Source: Sedimenticola sp. (GTDB taxonomy: Bacteria; Pseudomonadota; Gammaproteobacteria; Chromatiales; Chromatiaceae). Taken from it: a DNA stretch of 8,709 bases. The notes beneath the pieces are model-generated. The model had not been told where the DNA came from and searched no databases. It worked only from the letters and a program-made list of their open reading frames with translations. Both the position numbers and the translations under genes were made by a program. This document shows positions 1 to 8,709 of the stretch, piece by piece. The first letter of the stretch is position 1. Every line of letters begins with the position of its first letter. The stretch is taken from assembly GCA_026197195.1 (NCBI GenBank), contig JAPHUG010000274.1, forward strand, positions 1 to 8,709, given 5' to 3'.

Positions 1-81
1 ATTGTTCTCGATCTGTGGTGGAAATTCGGCGATTATACGGGAGATGGGCGCTGGTCTGAAGTCAGCATCAACATTGACTGA
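1..81 (+). CDS. Possible C-terminal tail of an unidentified protein (5' partial)
   Basis: Frame 1 is open from the first base to a TGA at 79-81 and gives 26 residues that begin IVLDLWWKFGDY and end WSEVSINID. Codon choice looks like that of the genes downstream (CTG, GGC, CGC, ATC, AAC). Base composition turns sharply AT-rich straight after the stop, as expected at a gene end. I do not recognise the family; the stretch is rich in Trp, Asp and Gly, with no diagnostic motif. Such a short open stretch can arise by chance: frame 2 is also open, to 115, and the minus strand carries a promoter-like pattern here. If real, this gene runs in the same direction as smc, and the smc promoter candidate begins inside its last codons. 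Confidence 0.4.
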   Translation: MVLDLWWKFGDYTGDGRWSEVSINID

Positions 82-103
82 TCAAATATTGTTCAAAGAT
101 AAT
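74..103 (+). promoter_or_regulatory. Candidate sigma70 promoter for smc
   Basis: TTGACT at 74-79 matches the -35 consensus at five of six positions. GATAAT at 98-103 matches the -10 consensus at five of six, with an 18-base spacer. The -10 lies in the AT-rich stretch at 82-150. Transcription would begin near 110 and leave a leader of about 95 bases before the smc ATG at 206. The rest of the leader shows no clear riboswitch or terminator-antiterminator fold; GGTGCACC at 178-185 is only a short palindrome. The call rests on pattern matching alone. Confidence 0.45.
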
Positions 104-205
104 AATAGCCCTTAATAAACAATTAGATAAACAACTAACTTAAAGTAAAATAACCTGACCTGGTTCTCTTGTGTCCGGGTGCACCTATCTGTATGTTACC
201 GACCT

Positions 206-3200
206 ATGCGCTTAGAAAAAATCAAACTGGCTGGTTTTAAATCCTTCGTTGATCCCACAACGGTTCACATACCGAGCAATCTGGTTGGTATTGTGGGGCC
301 GAACGGCTGTGGTAAATCGAATGTCATCGATGCGGTTCGATGGGTGATGGGTGAGAGCTCCGCCAAGATGTTGCGCGGTGAATCCATGGCCGATGTCATC
401 TTCAACGGCTCCACCAGCCGGAAGCCAGTGGGTACCGCCAGTATTGAATTGGTATTCGATAACAGCGATGGGGCGGCGGGTGGTCAGTATGCCCAGTACA
501 GCACCATATCGGTAAAACGCCAGGTATCCAGGGATGGTCAGTCCAACTACCTCATGAATGGCGTGCGTTGTCGTCGTCGTGATATCACCGATCTGTTTTT
601 GGGTACCGGTCTGGGTCCGAGAAGTTACTCTATTATTGAGCAGGGGATGATCTCCCGGCTGATTGAGGCACGCCCCGAAGACCTGCGCGCTTTTCTTGAA
701 GAGGCCGCTGGCATCTCCAAGTACAAGGAGCGGCGCAGAGATACTGAAAATCGAATACGGCGAACCAAGGAGAATTTGGATAGACTGAATGATCTCCGTG
801 AAGAGATTGCCAAACAGCTCCAGCATCTGCAGCGCCAGGCCAATACGGCCGAGCGTTATAAAGAGTACAAAGAGCAGGAGCGACGCTTGCAGGCTGAATT
901 GCTGGCGTTGCGCTGGCGTACCATGGATGAGGATCTGGGGCGCCGTGACCGTGAGATTCTGGAAAAAGAGACCGATCTTGAAGCCGCCATTGCCAAGCAG
1001 CGTCGGCTCGAAGCGGATATTGAGAAAGATCGTACCGGGCATGCCGAGGCCAATGATAATTTTAATGAGGTACAGGGTCGCTTCTATGCGGTCGGCAGTG
1101 AAATATCCCGCTTGGAACAGTCGATTCAGTACGCCAAAGATAGTCGTGCCCAGTTCGAACATGACCTGCATCAGACCGAGCAGGCCTGGCAGGAGTCAAC
1201 GGACCATCGTCAGCACGATGAAGCCAGACTGGAAGAGCTGAACGAGACATTATTAGAGCAAGAGCCGCTGCTTGAGCAGGCGCGAGAGATAGAACTGGTT
1301 GCTACCGAGCGGTTGGCTGATGCCGAGCAGTCCATGCAGACCTGGCAGAATGAGTGGGAACAGTTTAACCGCAAAGCGGCCGAACCAGCACAAACAGCTC
1401 AGGTTGAGCGAACACGTATCAATCACCTGGATGAGAAAGCGAACCAGGTACAGCGGCGTCTGGAGCGGTTCCATGATGAGTTAGAAAAACTCAATGATAA
1501 AGCGCTGTTAGAAAGCATTGCTGAACTAGAGTCTGAAGAGCAGGCACGGGAAGGCCAGGTTGAGGAATTACAGGAGAAGCTGGCTGCAGAAGCTGATCGC
1601 ATAACGGCTATACGGCAAAATAATCATGACACCAGCAACCGACTGGATGAGGCGCGAGCCAATCTGCAGACATCGCGGGGGCGGTTTGCCTCGCTTGAAG
1701 CACTGCAGCAGGCCGCACTGGGTAAGCAGGAACAGGTGGTCACCGAATGGCTTGAGGCCCAGGGTCTAAGTCAGGCAACCCGATTGGCTCAAGCCATTGA
1801 GGTTGAATCGGGTTGGCAGCGGGCAGTCGAGACGGTGCTGGGCTTTCACCTGCAATCTGTTTGTACTGACTTACTGGACGATCTTCAAGGGGTCCTGACC
1901 AGCCTGGAAAGTGGTTCGATTGCCCTGTTTGATACGACAAACCGCAGCCAAACTGAAACCCAGGCGGGTGATTCACTCTTAAAACGTGTCTCGGCGCCTT
2001 GGTCGCTTGAGAGTCTTCTTCATGGTGTGAAGACCGTGGATAGCCTCGAAGAGGCGAATGCAAAACGCACCTCACTCAAGCCAGGTGAATCGCTGATAAC
2101 ACCCGATGGCATCTGGATGGGAAGCCACTGGATTCGATTGAGCCGCGGTGAGGATGAAACCTCCGGTGTGCTTGCTCGTGAGCAGGAGATAAAAACGCTT
2201 GCCGAGATGATCAATGGACTGGAACAGGAAGCCGAGGATTCGGCCGAAAGCCTGTCAGAGGGGCGTATTCAACTGCAACAGGCTGAGCAGGCAAAAGAGC
2301 AGATACAACAGCAGCTGAATGAGATCAATAGAGGGCTCTCCGAGCTGCGTTCCTCACTCTCCGGCAAAAAGGCCCGCGCAGAGCATCTGAAAAATCGTGG
2401 TGAAACGATTCAACAGGATATAGAAGAGTTACGTACCCAGGCAGAAGAGGACAAGGAAGAGCTGGAGATGTCCAGAGCGCGGCTGCATGCTGCTCTCGAT
2501 GAGATGGAGACACTGGGTGAACGGCGTGAACAACTGATTCAGCAGCGGGAAACCCTGAGTACCCAACTGACGGAGATTCGTGAGGAGTCATCGCGGCAGC
2601 GCAATCAGGCTCACTCGATCGCACTGCAGATAGAATCAATGCGCAGTTCACAGGCCTCTCTGACACAGAGTTTGGAGCGTATGCAGGGGCAGTTGGCCCA
2701 TCTGACTCAACGTCGTGATGAACTGGTTCAGTCGCTGGAAGAGAGCCAGATGCCGTTGCTGGAAAATCAGCAGGAACTGGAACTCAAATTGGCACTCCGT
2801 ATTCAAATTGAAGCTGAGCTGGCTACCGTCAGGTCATCGCTAGAGGCGATTGATGCGACGGTCAGGCAGCTGGAACAGAGCAGGGCCGGTGCGGAACAGG
2901 AAGTGCTGAAACAGCGGAGCGCGCTTGATCAGGCGCGCATGAGTCGGCAAGAGGTGTTGATCCGTTGCAGAACAGTTGAAGAGCAGCTAAAAGAGACCGA
3001 TTTTCAGCGCGAGCAGCTGTTTCTTGATCTACCCGGTGAGGCGACTATTGATGAGTGGGTGCAGCAGGTAGAACAGATGGATGCCCGAATTCGTCGTCTG
3101 GGGCCGATCAACCTGGCGGCGATTGATGAATTCCAGGAGCAATCTGAGCGAATGAATTACCTGGATGCCCAGCATGCTGATGTGACTGAATCGCTGGAAA

Positions 3201-3712
3201 CCCTGGAAAATGCCATTCGTAAGATCGATCGCGAGACCCGCACCCGTTTCAAGGAGACCTTTGATAAGGTCAATAGCGGACTACAGGAGAAGTTCCCTAA
3301 ACTGTTTGGTGGTGGACATGCCTATCTGCAACTGACCGGGGAAGACTTGCTGGATACCGGTGTAACCGTTATGGCCCGTCCACCGGGTAAACGAAATTCG
3401 AGTATTCATCTGCTGTCGGGTGGCGAAAAGGCACTCACCGCAGTAGCCTTGGTGTTTGCTATTTTTGAACTCAATCCGGCCCCATTCTGTATGCTCGATG
3501 AGGTGGATGCACCATTGGATGATGCCAACGTGGGGCGTTTCTGTGAGTTGGTGAAATCCATGTCAGAGCAGGTGCAGTTCATATTCATCAGTCACAATAA
3601 GATCACCATGGAGATTGCCAATCAGCTTACGGGTGTGACCATGCATGAGCCCGGTGTCTCTCGACTGGTGTCAGTGGATATTAGTGAGGCCGCTGAACTG
3701 GCGGCAATGTAA
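206..3712 (+). CDS. smc: Chromosome segregation protein SMC (condensin ATPase)
   Basis: This 1168-residue protein is the ATPase subunit of the SMC-ScpA-ScpB condensin, which compacts and helps segregate sister chromosomes on the nucleoid. The five-part SMC plan is complete. The N-terminal head has Walker A GPNGCGKS at residues 31-38 and a Q-loop at about Q147. A first coiled coil, rich in Glu, Gln, Arg and Leu, spans about 170-505. The hinge covers about 505-660 and a second coiled coil about 660-950. The C-terminal head has the signature LSGGEK at 1070-1075 and Walker B CMLDE with D1098 and E1099, followed by a D-loop. The ATG at 206 is preferred because the product then begins MRLEKIKLAGFKSFVDPT, the usual SMC N-terminus. 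An in-frame GTG at 179 would add nine unconserved residues. Neither start has a clear Shine-Dalgarno sequence. zipA and ligA follow, an order known in Pseudomonas-type gammaproteobacteria. No frameshift or missing catalytic residue is visible. Confidence 0.98.
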   Translation: MRLEKIKLAGFKSFVDPTTVHIPSNLVGIVGPNGCGKSNVIDAVRWVMGESSAKMLRGESMADVIFNGSTSRKPVGTASIELVFDNSDGAAGGQYAQYSTISVKRQVSRDGQSNYLMNGVRCRRRDITDLFLGTGLGPRSYSIIEQGMISRLIEARPEDLRAFLEEAAGISKYKERRRDTENRIRRTKENLDRLNDLREEIAKQLQHLQRQANTAERYKEYKEQERRLQAELLALRWRTMDEDLGRRDREILEKETDLEAAIAKQRRLEADIEKDRTGHAEANDNFNEVQGRFYAVGSEISRLEQSIQYAKDSRAQFEHDLHQTEQAWQESTDHRQHDEARLEELNETLLEQEPLLEQAREIELVATERLADAEQSMQTWQNEWEQFNRKAAEPAQTAQVERTRINHLDEKANQVQRRLERFHDELEKLNDKALLESIAELESEEQAREGQVEELQEKLAAEADRITAIRQNNHDTSNRLDEARANLQTSRGRFASLEALQQAALGKQEQVVTEWLEAQGLSQATRLAQAIEVESGWQRAVETVLGFHLQSVCTDLLDDLQGVLTSLESGSIALFDTTNRSQTETQAGDSLLKRVSAPWSLESLLHGVKTVDSLEEANAKRTSLKPGESLITPDGIWMGSHWIRLSRGEDETSGVLAREQEIKTLAEMINGLEQEAEDSAESLSEGRIQLQQAEQAKEQIQQQLNEINRGLSELRSSLSGKKARAEHLKNRGETIQQDIEELRTQAEEDKEELEMSRARLHAALDEMETLGERREQLIQQRETLSTQLTEIREESSRQRNQAHSIALQIESMRSSQASLTQSLERMQGQLAHLTQRRDELVQSLEESQMPLLENQQELELKLALRIQIEAELATVRSSLEAIDATVRQLEQSRAGAEQEVLKQRSALDQARMSRQEVLIRCRTVEEQLKETDFQREQLFLDLPGEATIDEWVQQVEQMDARIRRLGPINLAAIDEFQEQSERMNYLDAQHADVTESLETLENAIRKIDRETRTRFKETFDKVNSGLQEKFPKLFGGGHAYLQLTGEDLLDTGVTVMARPPGKRNSSIHLLSGGEKALTAVALVFAIFELNPAPFCMLDEVDAPLDDANVGRFCELVKSMSEQVQFIFISHNKITMEIANQLTGVTMHEPGVSRLVSVDISEAAELAAM

Positions 3713-3755
3713 TCAATGCCGGAACTGAAATAGGCGTATCAACTAAGATAACAGG

Positions 3756-3772
3756 GCGGTATGATTTACCGC
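3756..3772 (+). promoter_or_regulatory. Small perfect hairpin in the smc-zipA gap
   Basis: GCGGTA at 3756-3761 and TACCGC at 3767-3772 form a perfect 6-bp stem with a 5-base loop, TGATT. No run of T follows, so it does not look like an intrinsic terminator. It sits 29 bases before the zipA ATG in an 88-base gap that otherwise shows no good promoter. It could be an RNA-stabilising or processing hairpin, a protein-binding inverted repeat, or chance. The pairing is seen directly; any role is unknown. Confidence 0.35.
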
Positions 3773-3800
3773 ATAACATAACGATTAAATAGATAGAAGA

Positions 3801-6667
<2,867 letters not shown>

Positions 6668-6738
6668 CAGCAAGTGTTTTCTATCCTGTTTTCTTCCGTC
6701 TGTGGCGAGGGTGTAATCGCATTTTAACAGCTAACTCA

Positions 6739-6767
6739 TTGTTTATTCATGTAGTTTGATATTTACT
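6739..6767 (+). promoter_or_regulatory. Weak candidate promoter upstream of aroA
   Basis: TTGTTT at 6739-6744 and TTTACT at 6762-6767, spaced by 17 bases, match the sigma70 boxes at three and four of six positions. They lie in the AT-rich middle of the 163-base gap between ligA and the likely aroA start. A gap of this size and the change of functional group make a separate aroA-cmk promoter plausible, but the match is weak. Read-through from ligA is equally possible, since no convincing terminator is seen between 6668 and 6830. Confidence 0.25.
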
Positions 6768-6820
6768 TAAGGCCCATTTCAGGCTAAGCTGTGCGGCCCT
6801 TTCCTACCGTGTTAAATGCT

Positions 6821-6825
6821 GGAGA
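6821..6825 (+). promoter_or_regulatory. Shine-Dalgarno site that decides the aroA start
   Basis: GGAGA at 6821-6825 lies five bases before an in-frame TTG at 6831 and downstream of the ATG at 6816. It can therefore serve the TTG but not the ATG, which has only pyrimidine-rich sequence before it. The site lies inside the short palindrome TGGAGACTCCA (6820-6830). Confidence 0.6.
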
Positions 6826-6830
6826 CTCCA

Positions 6831-8159
6831 TTGAGTTCAACTGAAAATATGGTCTTTCATGTGCAGCCTGGTGGCGCGCTGAAAGGCACCTTCAGGGTAC
6901 CGGGAGATAAATCTATTTCCCATCGTTCCATTATGCTTGGCTCGCTCGCAGAGGGCGTCACTCACATCACCGGTTTTCTTGAAGGCGAAGATAGCCTGGC
7001 CACACTCAAGGCCTTCAGGTCGCTCGGGGTAACCATTGAGGGGCCGGAACAGGGCCGGGTTACTATCCAGGGTGTTGGAATGCATGGACTCAAGGCACCC
7101 CAGGTTTCATTGGATCTTGGTAACTCAGGCACATCCATGCGGTTACTTTCTGGATTGCTGGCTGGACAGGGACTTGAAATCACCCTGGTAGGGGATAGTT
7201 CACTTTCAGGACGTCCGATGCGGCGGGTCACGGACCCGCTGAGCAAAATGGGTGCCGCTGTAGAGACGACGGAAAGTGGGACAGCGCCGCTGACTATTCA
7301 TCCGGTTAATGCACTCAAGGCGATTGATTATGAGTTGCCCGTGGCAAGTGCCCAGATAAAATCCTGCCTATTATTGGCGGGTCTTTATGCGGAGGGTGAA
7401 ACCCGAGTAACAGAGCCCGCACCGACCCGAGATCATACCGAGCGAATGCTGAGGGGCTTTGGCTATTCAGTTCAGAAACAGGACAGTACGATCTCGCTCA
7501 AGGGAGGAGGAAAACTGACCGCCTGTGATATTGATGTTCCCGCCGACATTTCATCAGCCGCCTTTTTCCTGGTAGGGGCTTCGATCGCACCTGATTCTGA
7601 TATTGTTTTGCAGCACGTCGGTATCAACCCAACCCGGGATGGGGTGATCACTATCCTGAAGCTGATGGGGGCGGATATTGAGGTTATGCATCGGCGTGAG
7701 GTGGGGGGTGAGCCGGTGGCTGATCTCCGCGTACGTTCAGCCAAGCTGCATGGCATCGATATCCCTGAAGAGCAGGTGCCCCTGGCGATTGATGAATTTC
7801 CCGCGCTATTCGTTGCGGCAGTTTGTGCAGAGGGTGTAACCCGCTTGACGGGTGCTGAGGAGTTACGGGTAAAAGAGAGTGACCGTATCCAGGTGATGGC
7901 CGATGGACTGAAAGCGTTGGGGGCTGATGTAACCCCCACCCCTGACGGTATTGTGATTGAAGGGGGTGTGCCGTTGCAGACCGGACGAGTAAACAGTCAC
8001 GGTGATCACCGTATTGCCATGGCGTTTGCCATAGCCGCCTTGCGTGCCCAGGGGGAGATACTCATCGATGACTGCAGTAATGTGAATACCTCTTTCCCTG
8101 GCTTTACTGAACTGGCATCAGGCGCAGGCCTGGTTATTAGTACATCGGTGGAGAATTAA
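6831..8159 (+). CDS. aroA: 3-phosphoshikimate 1-carboxyvinyltransferase (EPSP synthase)
   Basis: AroA joins phosphoenolpyruvate to shikimate 3-phosphate to give EPSP, the sixth step of the shikimate pathway to chorismate, in the cytoplasm. From the TTG start the product is 442 residues, normal for the family. Substrate-binding motifs are VPGDKSISHR with K27, GNSGTSMR at 97-104, SAQIK at 173-177, RDHTE at 200-204 and NPTR at 266-269. The acid-base regions AIDEFP and LRVKESDR are also intact. GDKS, SAQIK, RDHTE and NPTR together fit the motif set used to define class II EPSP synthases. The overall sequence recalls the AroA half of Pseudomonas TyrA-AroA fusions, but here it stands alone with no TyrA domain. 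The TTG at 6831 is preferred because GGAGA sits five bases before it. An ATG at 6816 (447 residues) and an ATG at 6849 are alternatives with poorer ribosome sites. cmk begins one base after the stop, so the two genes are surely co-transcribed. Confidence 0.97.
   Translation: MSSTENMVFHVQPGGALKGTFRVPGDKSISHRSIMLGSLAEGVTHITGFLEGEDSLATLKAFRSLGVTIEGPEQGRVTIQGVGMHGLKAPQVSLDLGNSGTSMRLLSGLLAGQGLEITLVGDSSLSGRPMRRVTDPLSKMGAAVETTESGTAPLTIHPVNALKAIDYELPVASAQIKSCLLLAGLYAEGETRVTEPAPTRDHTERMLRGFGYSVQKQDSTISLKGGGKLTACDIDVPADISSAAFFLVGASIAPDSDIVLQHVGINPTRDGVITILKLMGADIEVMHRREVGGEPVADLRVRSAKLHGIDIPEEQVPLAIDEFPALFVAAVCAEGVTRLTGAEELRVKESDRIQVMADGLKALGADVTPTPDGIVIEGGVPLQTGRVNSHGDHRIAMAFAIAALRAQGEILIDDCSNVNTSFPGFTELASGAGLVISTSVEN
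8150..8153 (+). promoter_or_regulatory. Shine-Dalgarno site for cmk inside the aroA 3' end
   Basis: GGAG at 8150-8153 lies six bases before the cmk ATG at 8160 and is embedded in the last codons of aroA. Together with the directly abutting stop and start codons, this indicates translational coupling of the two genes. Confidence 0.6.
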
Positions 8160-8709
8160 ATGGTACCTGTGGTAACGATTGACGGTCCCAGTGGGTCGGG
8201 CAAAGGTACGATTGCCAGCCAGGTCGCTGATCAGTTAGGTTGGCGCTGCCTTGACAGCGGGGCACTCTATCGCCTGCTTGGCTATGCTGCTGAAAAATCG
8301 GGTGTTGCCCTGGATGATGCCGAGTCGCTCGCACAGTTAGCCTTGAGCATGAAAGTTGAGTTTCAACCTGGCCGTATCCTACTGGATGACGAGGATGTCA
8401 GCTTGCTGATTCGTACCGAGCAGGCCGGTAATTCCGCCTCAAAAGTGGCCGCTGTGCCTGAGGTGAGGTCTGCGCTTCTTGAGTGGCAGAGGGCCTGTGC
8501 CATTGCCCCGGGGCTGGTTGCAGATGGCCGGGATATGGGTAGTGTGGTTTTCCCCGATGCAGCCGTAAAAATATTTTTGGATGCCAGCGCGGAAGAACGT
8601 GCGCAACGTCGATATAACCAGTTGATAGAGAAGGGTTTAAGTGCTAATCTAGGGAGTCTGATTGCGGAGATACGTGAGCGGGATGACCGGGATCGTAACC
8701 GCAGTGTGG
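8160..8709 (+). CDS. cmk: Cytidylate kinase (3' end outside the window)
   Basis: Cmk phosphorylates CMP and dCMP with ATP, recycling pyrimidine nucleotides for RNA, DNA and lipid precursor synthesis. The visible 183 codons begin [17 protein letters not shown], with the phosphate-binding P-loop GPSGSGKGT at residues 9-17. The nucleotide-binding DSGALYR and the family-typical [13 protein letters not shown] follow, then an arginine-rich lid region (AEERAQRRY) and a second basic stretch ending [11 protein letters not shown]. The frame has no stop and runs past 8709. Family members are about 220-230 residues, so about 40-45 residues are missing at the C-terminus. The ATG follows the aroA stop without any gap and has its own ribosome site. 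aroA-cmk pairing is widespread in gammaproteobacteria, commonly with rpsA next; that would be expected just beyond the window but cannot be seen. Confidence 0.96.
   Translation, partial: MVPVVTIDGPSGSGKGTIASQVADQLGWRCLDSGALYRLLGYAAEKSGVALDDAESLAQLALSMKVEFQPGRILLDDEDVSLLIRTEQAGNSASKVAAVPEVRSALLEWQRACAIAPGLVADGRDMGSVVFPDAAVKIFLDASAEERAQRRYNQLIEKGLSANLGSLIAEIRERDDRDRNRSV

Noticed and set aside
179..205. In-frame GTG at 179 as the smc start
   Set aside because: It adds nine residues not seen in SMC proteins and has no ribosome site. The ATG at 206 gives the conserved N-terminus.
212..1171. Long open frame of 319 codons on the - strand opposite smc
   Set aside because: It lies entirely antisense to conserved SMC head and coiled-coil sequence. 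Its translation has no recognisable domain, and it has no ribosome site or promoter. It is a codon-bias shadow.
6702..6725. Possible terminator after ligA (GCGA ... TCGC followed by ATTTT)
   Set aside because: The stem is only four base pairs with an eight-base loop and the T-run is short. It is too weak to call an intrinsic terminator.
7919..7937. GGGGG / CCCCC inverted repeat with a 9-base loop
   Set aside because: It lies inside aroA in a conserved coding stretch. G and C runs here come from Gly and Pro/Thr codons, and there is no terminator tail.

Overview
This window reads as an ordinary housekeeping segment of a gammaproteobacterial chromosome. All certain genes lie on the + strand: smc, zipA, ligA, aroA and the 5' part of cmk. 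ZipA is a gammaproteobacterial division protein, and smc-zipA-ligA is an arrangement known in Pseudomonas and relatives. A true SMC (rather than MukB) argues against Enterobacterales. The AroA closely resembles the AroA part of Pseudomonas TyrA-AroA fusions. Together with moderate GC content, this suggests a non-enteric gammaproteobacterium, perhaps in or near the Chromatiales or Pseudomonadales. That placement is inference; no marker here fixes the genus.

Layout: positions 1-81 may be the tail of an unidentified + strand gene. An AT-rich leader (82-205) follows, with a good sigma70-like promoter candidate at 74-103. smc (206-3712) encodes the condensin ATPase. An 88-base gap with a perfect small hairpin separates it from zipA (3801-4655), the membrane anchor for FtsZ. 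zipA overlaps ligA (4652-6667), the NAD-dependent DNA ligase, by 4 bases. A gap of about 160 bases with no convincing terminator leads to aroA, which probably starts at a TTG at 6831 rather than the ATG at 6816. cmk starts at 8160, directly after the aroA stop codon, and runs off the window at 8709.

Functionally there are two groups. The first (smc, zipA, ligA) covers chromosome organisation, division-septum assembly and DNA nick sealing. The second (aroA, cmk) covers the sixth step of the shikimate pathway and CMP/dCMP phosphorylation; in many gammaproteobacteria it continues into rpsA. The junction between the groups at 6668-6830 is the most notable structural point, because aroA-cmk more usually follows serC, pheA, hisC or tyrA.

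I found no mobile element, CRISPR array, tRNA, rRNA, defence gene or undescribed system. The findings are modest: the gene-order junction, the AroA motif set and start codon, an SMC hinge lacking the paired-glycine motif, an acidic ZipA linker, and small hairpins or promoters in the gaps.
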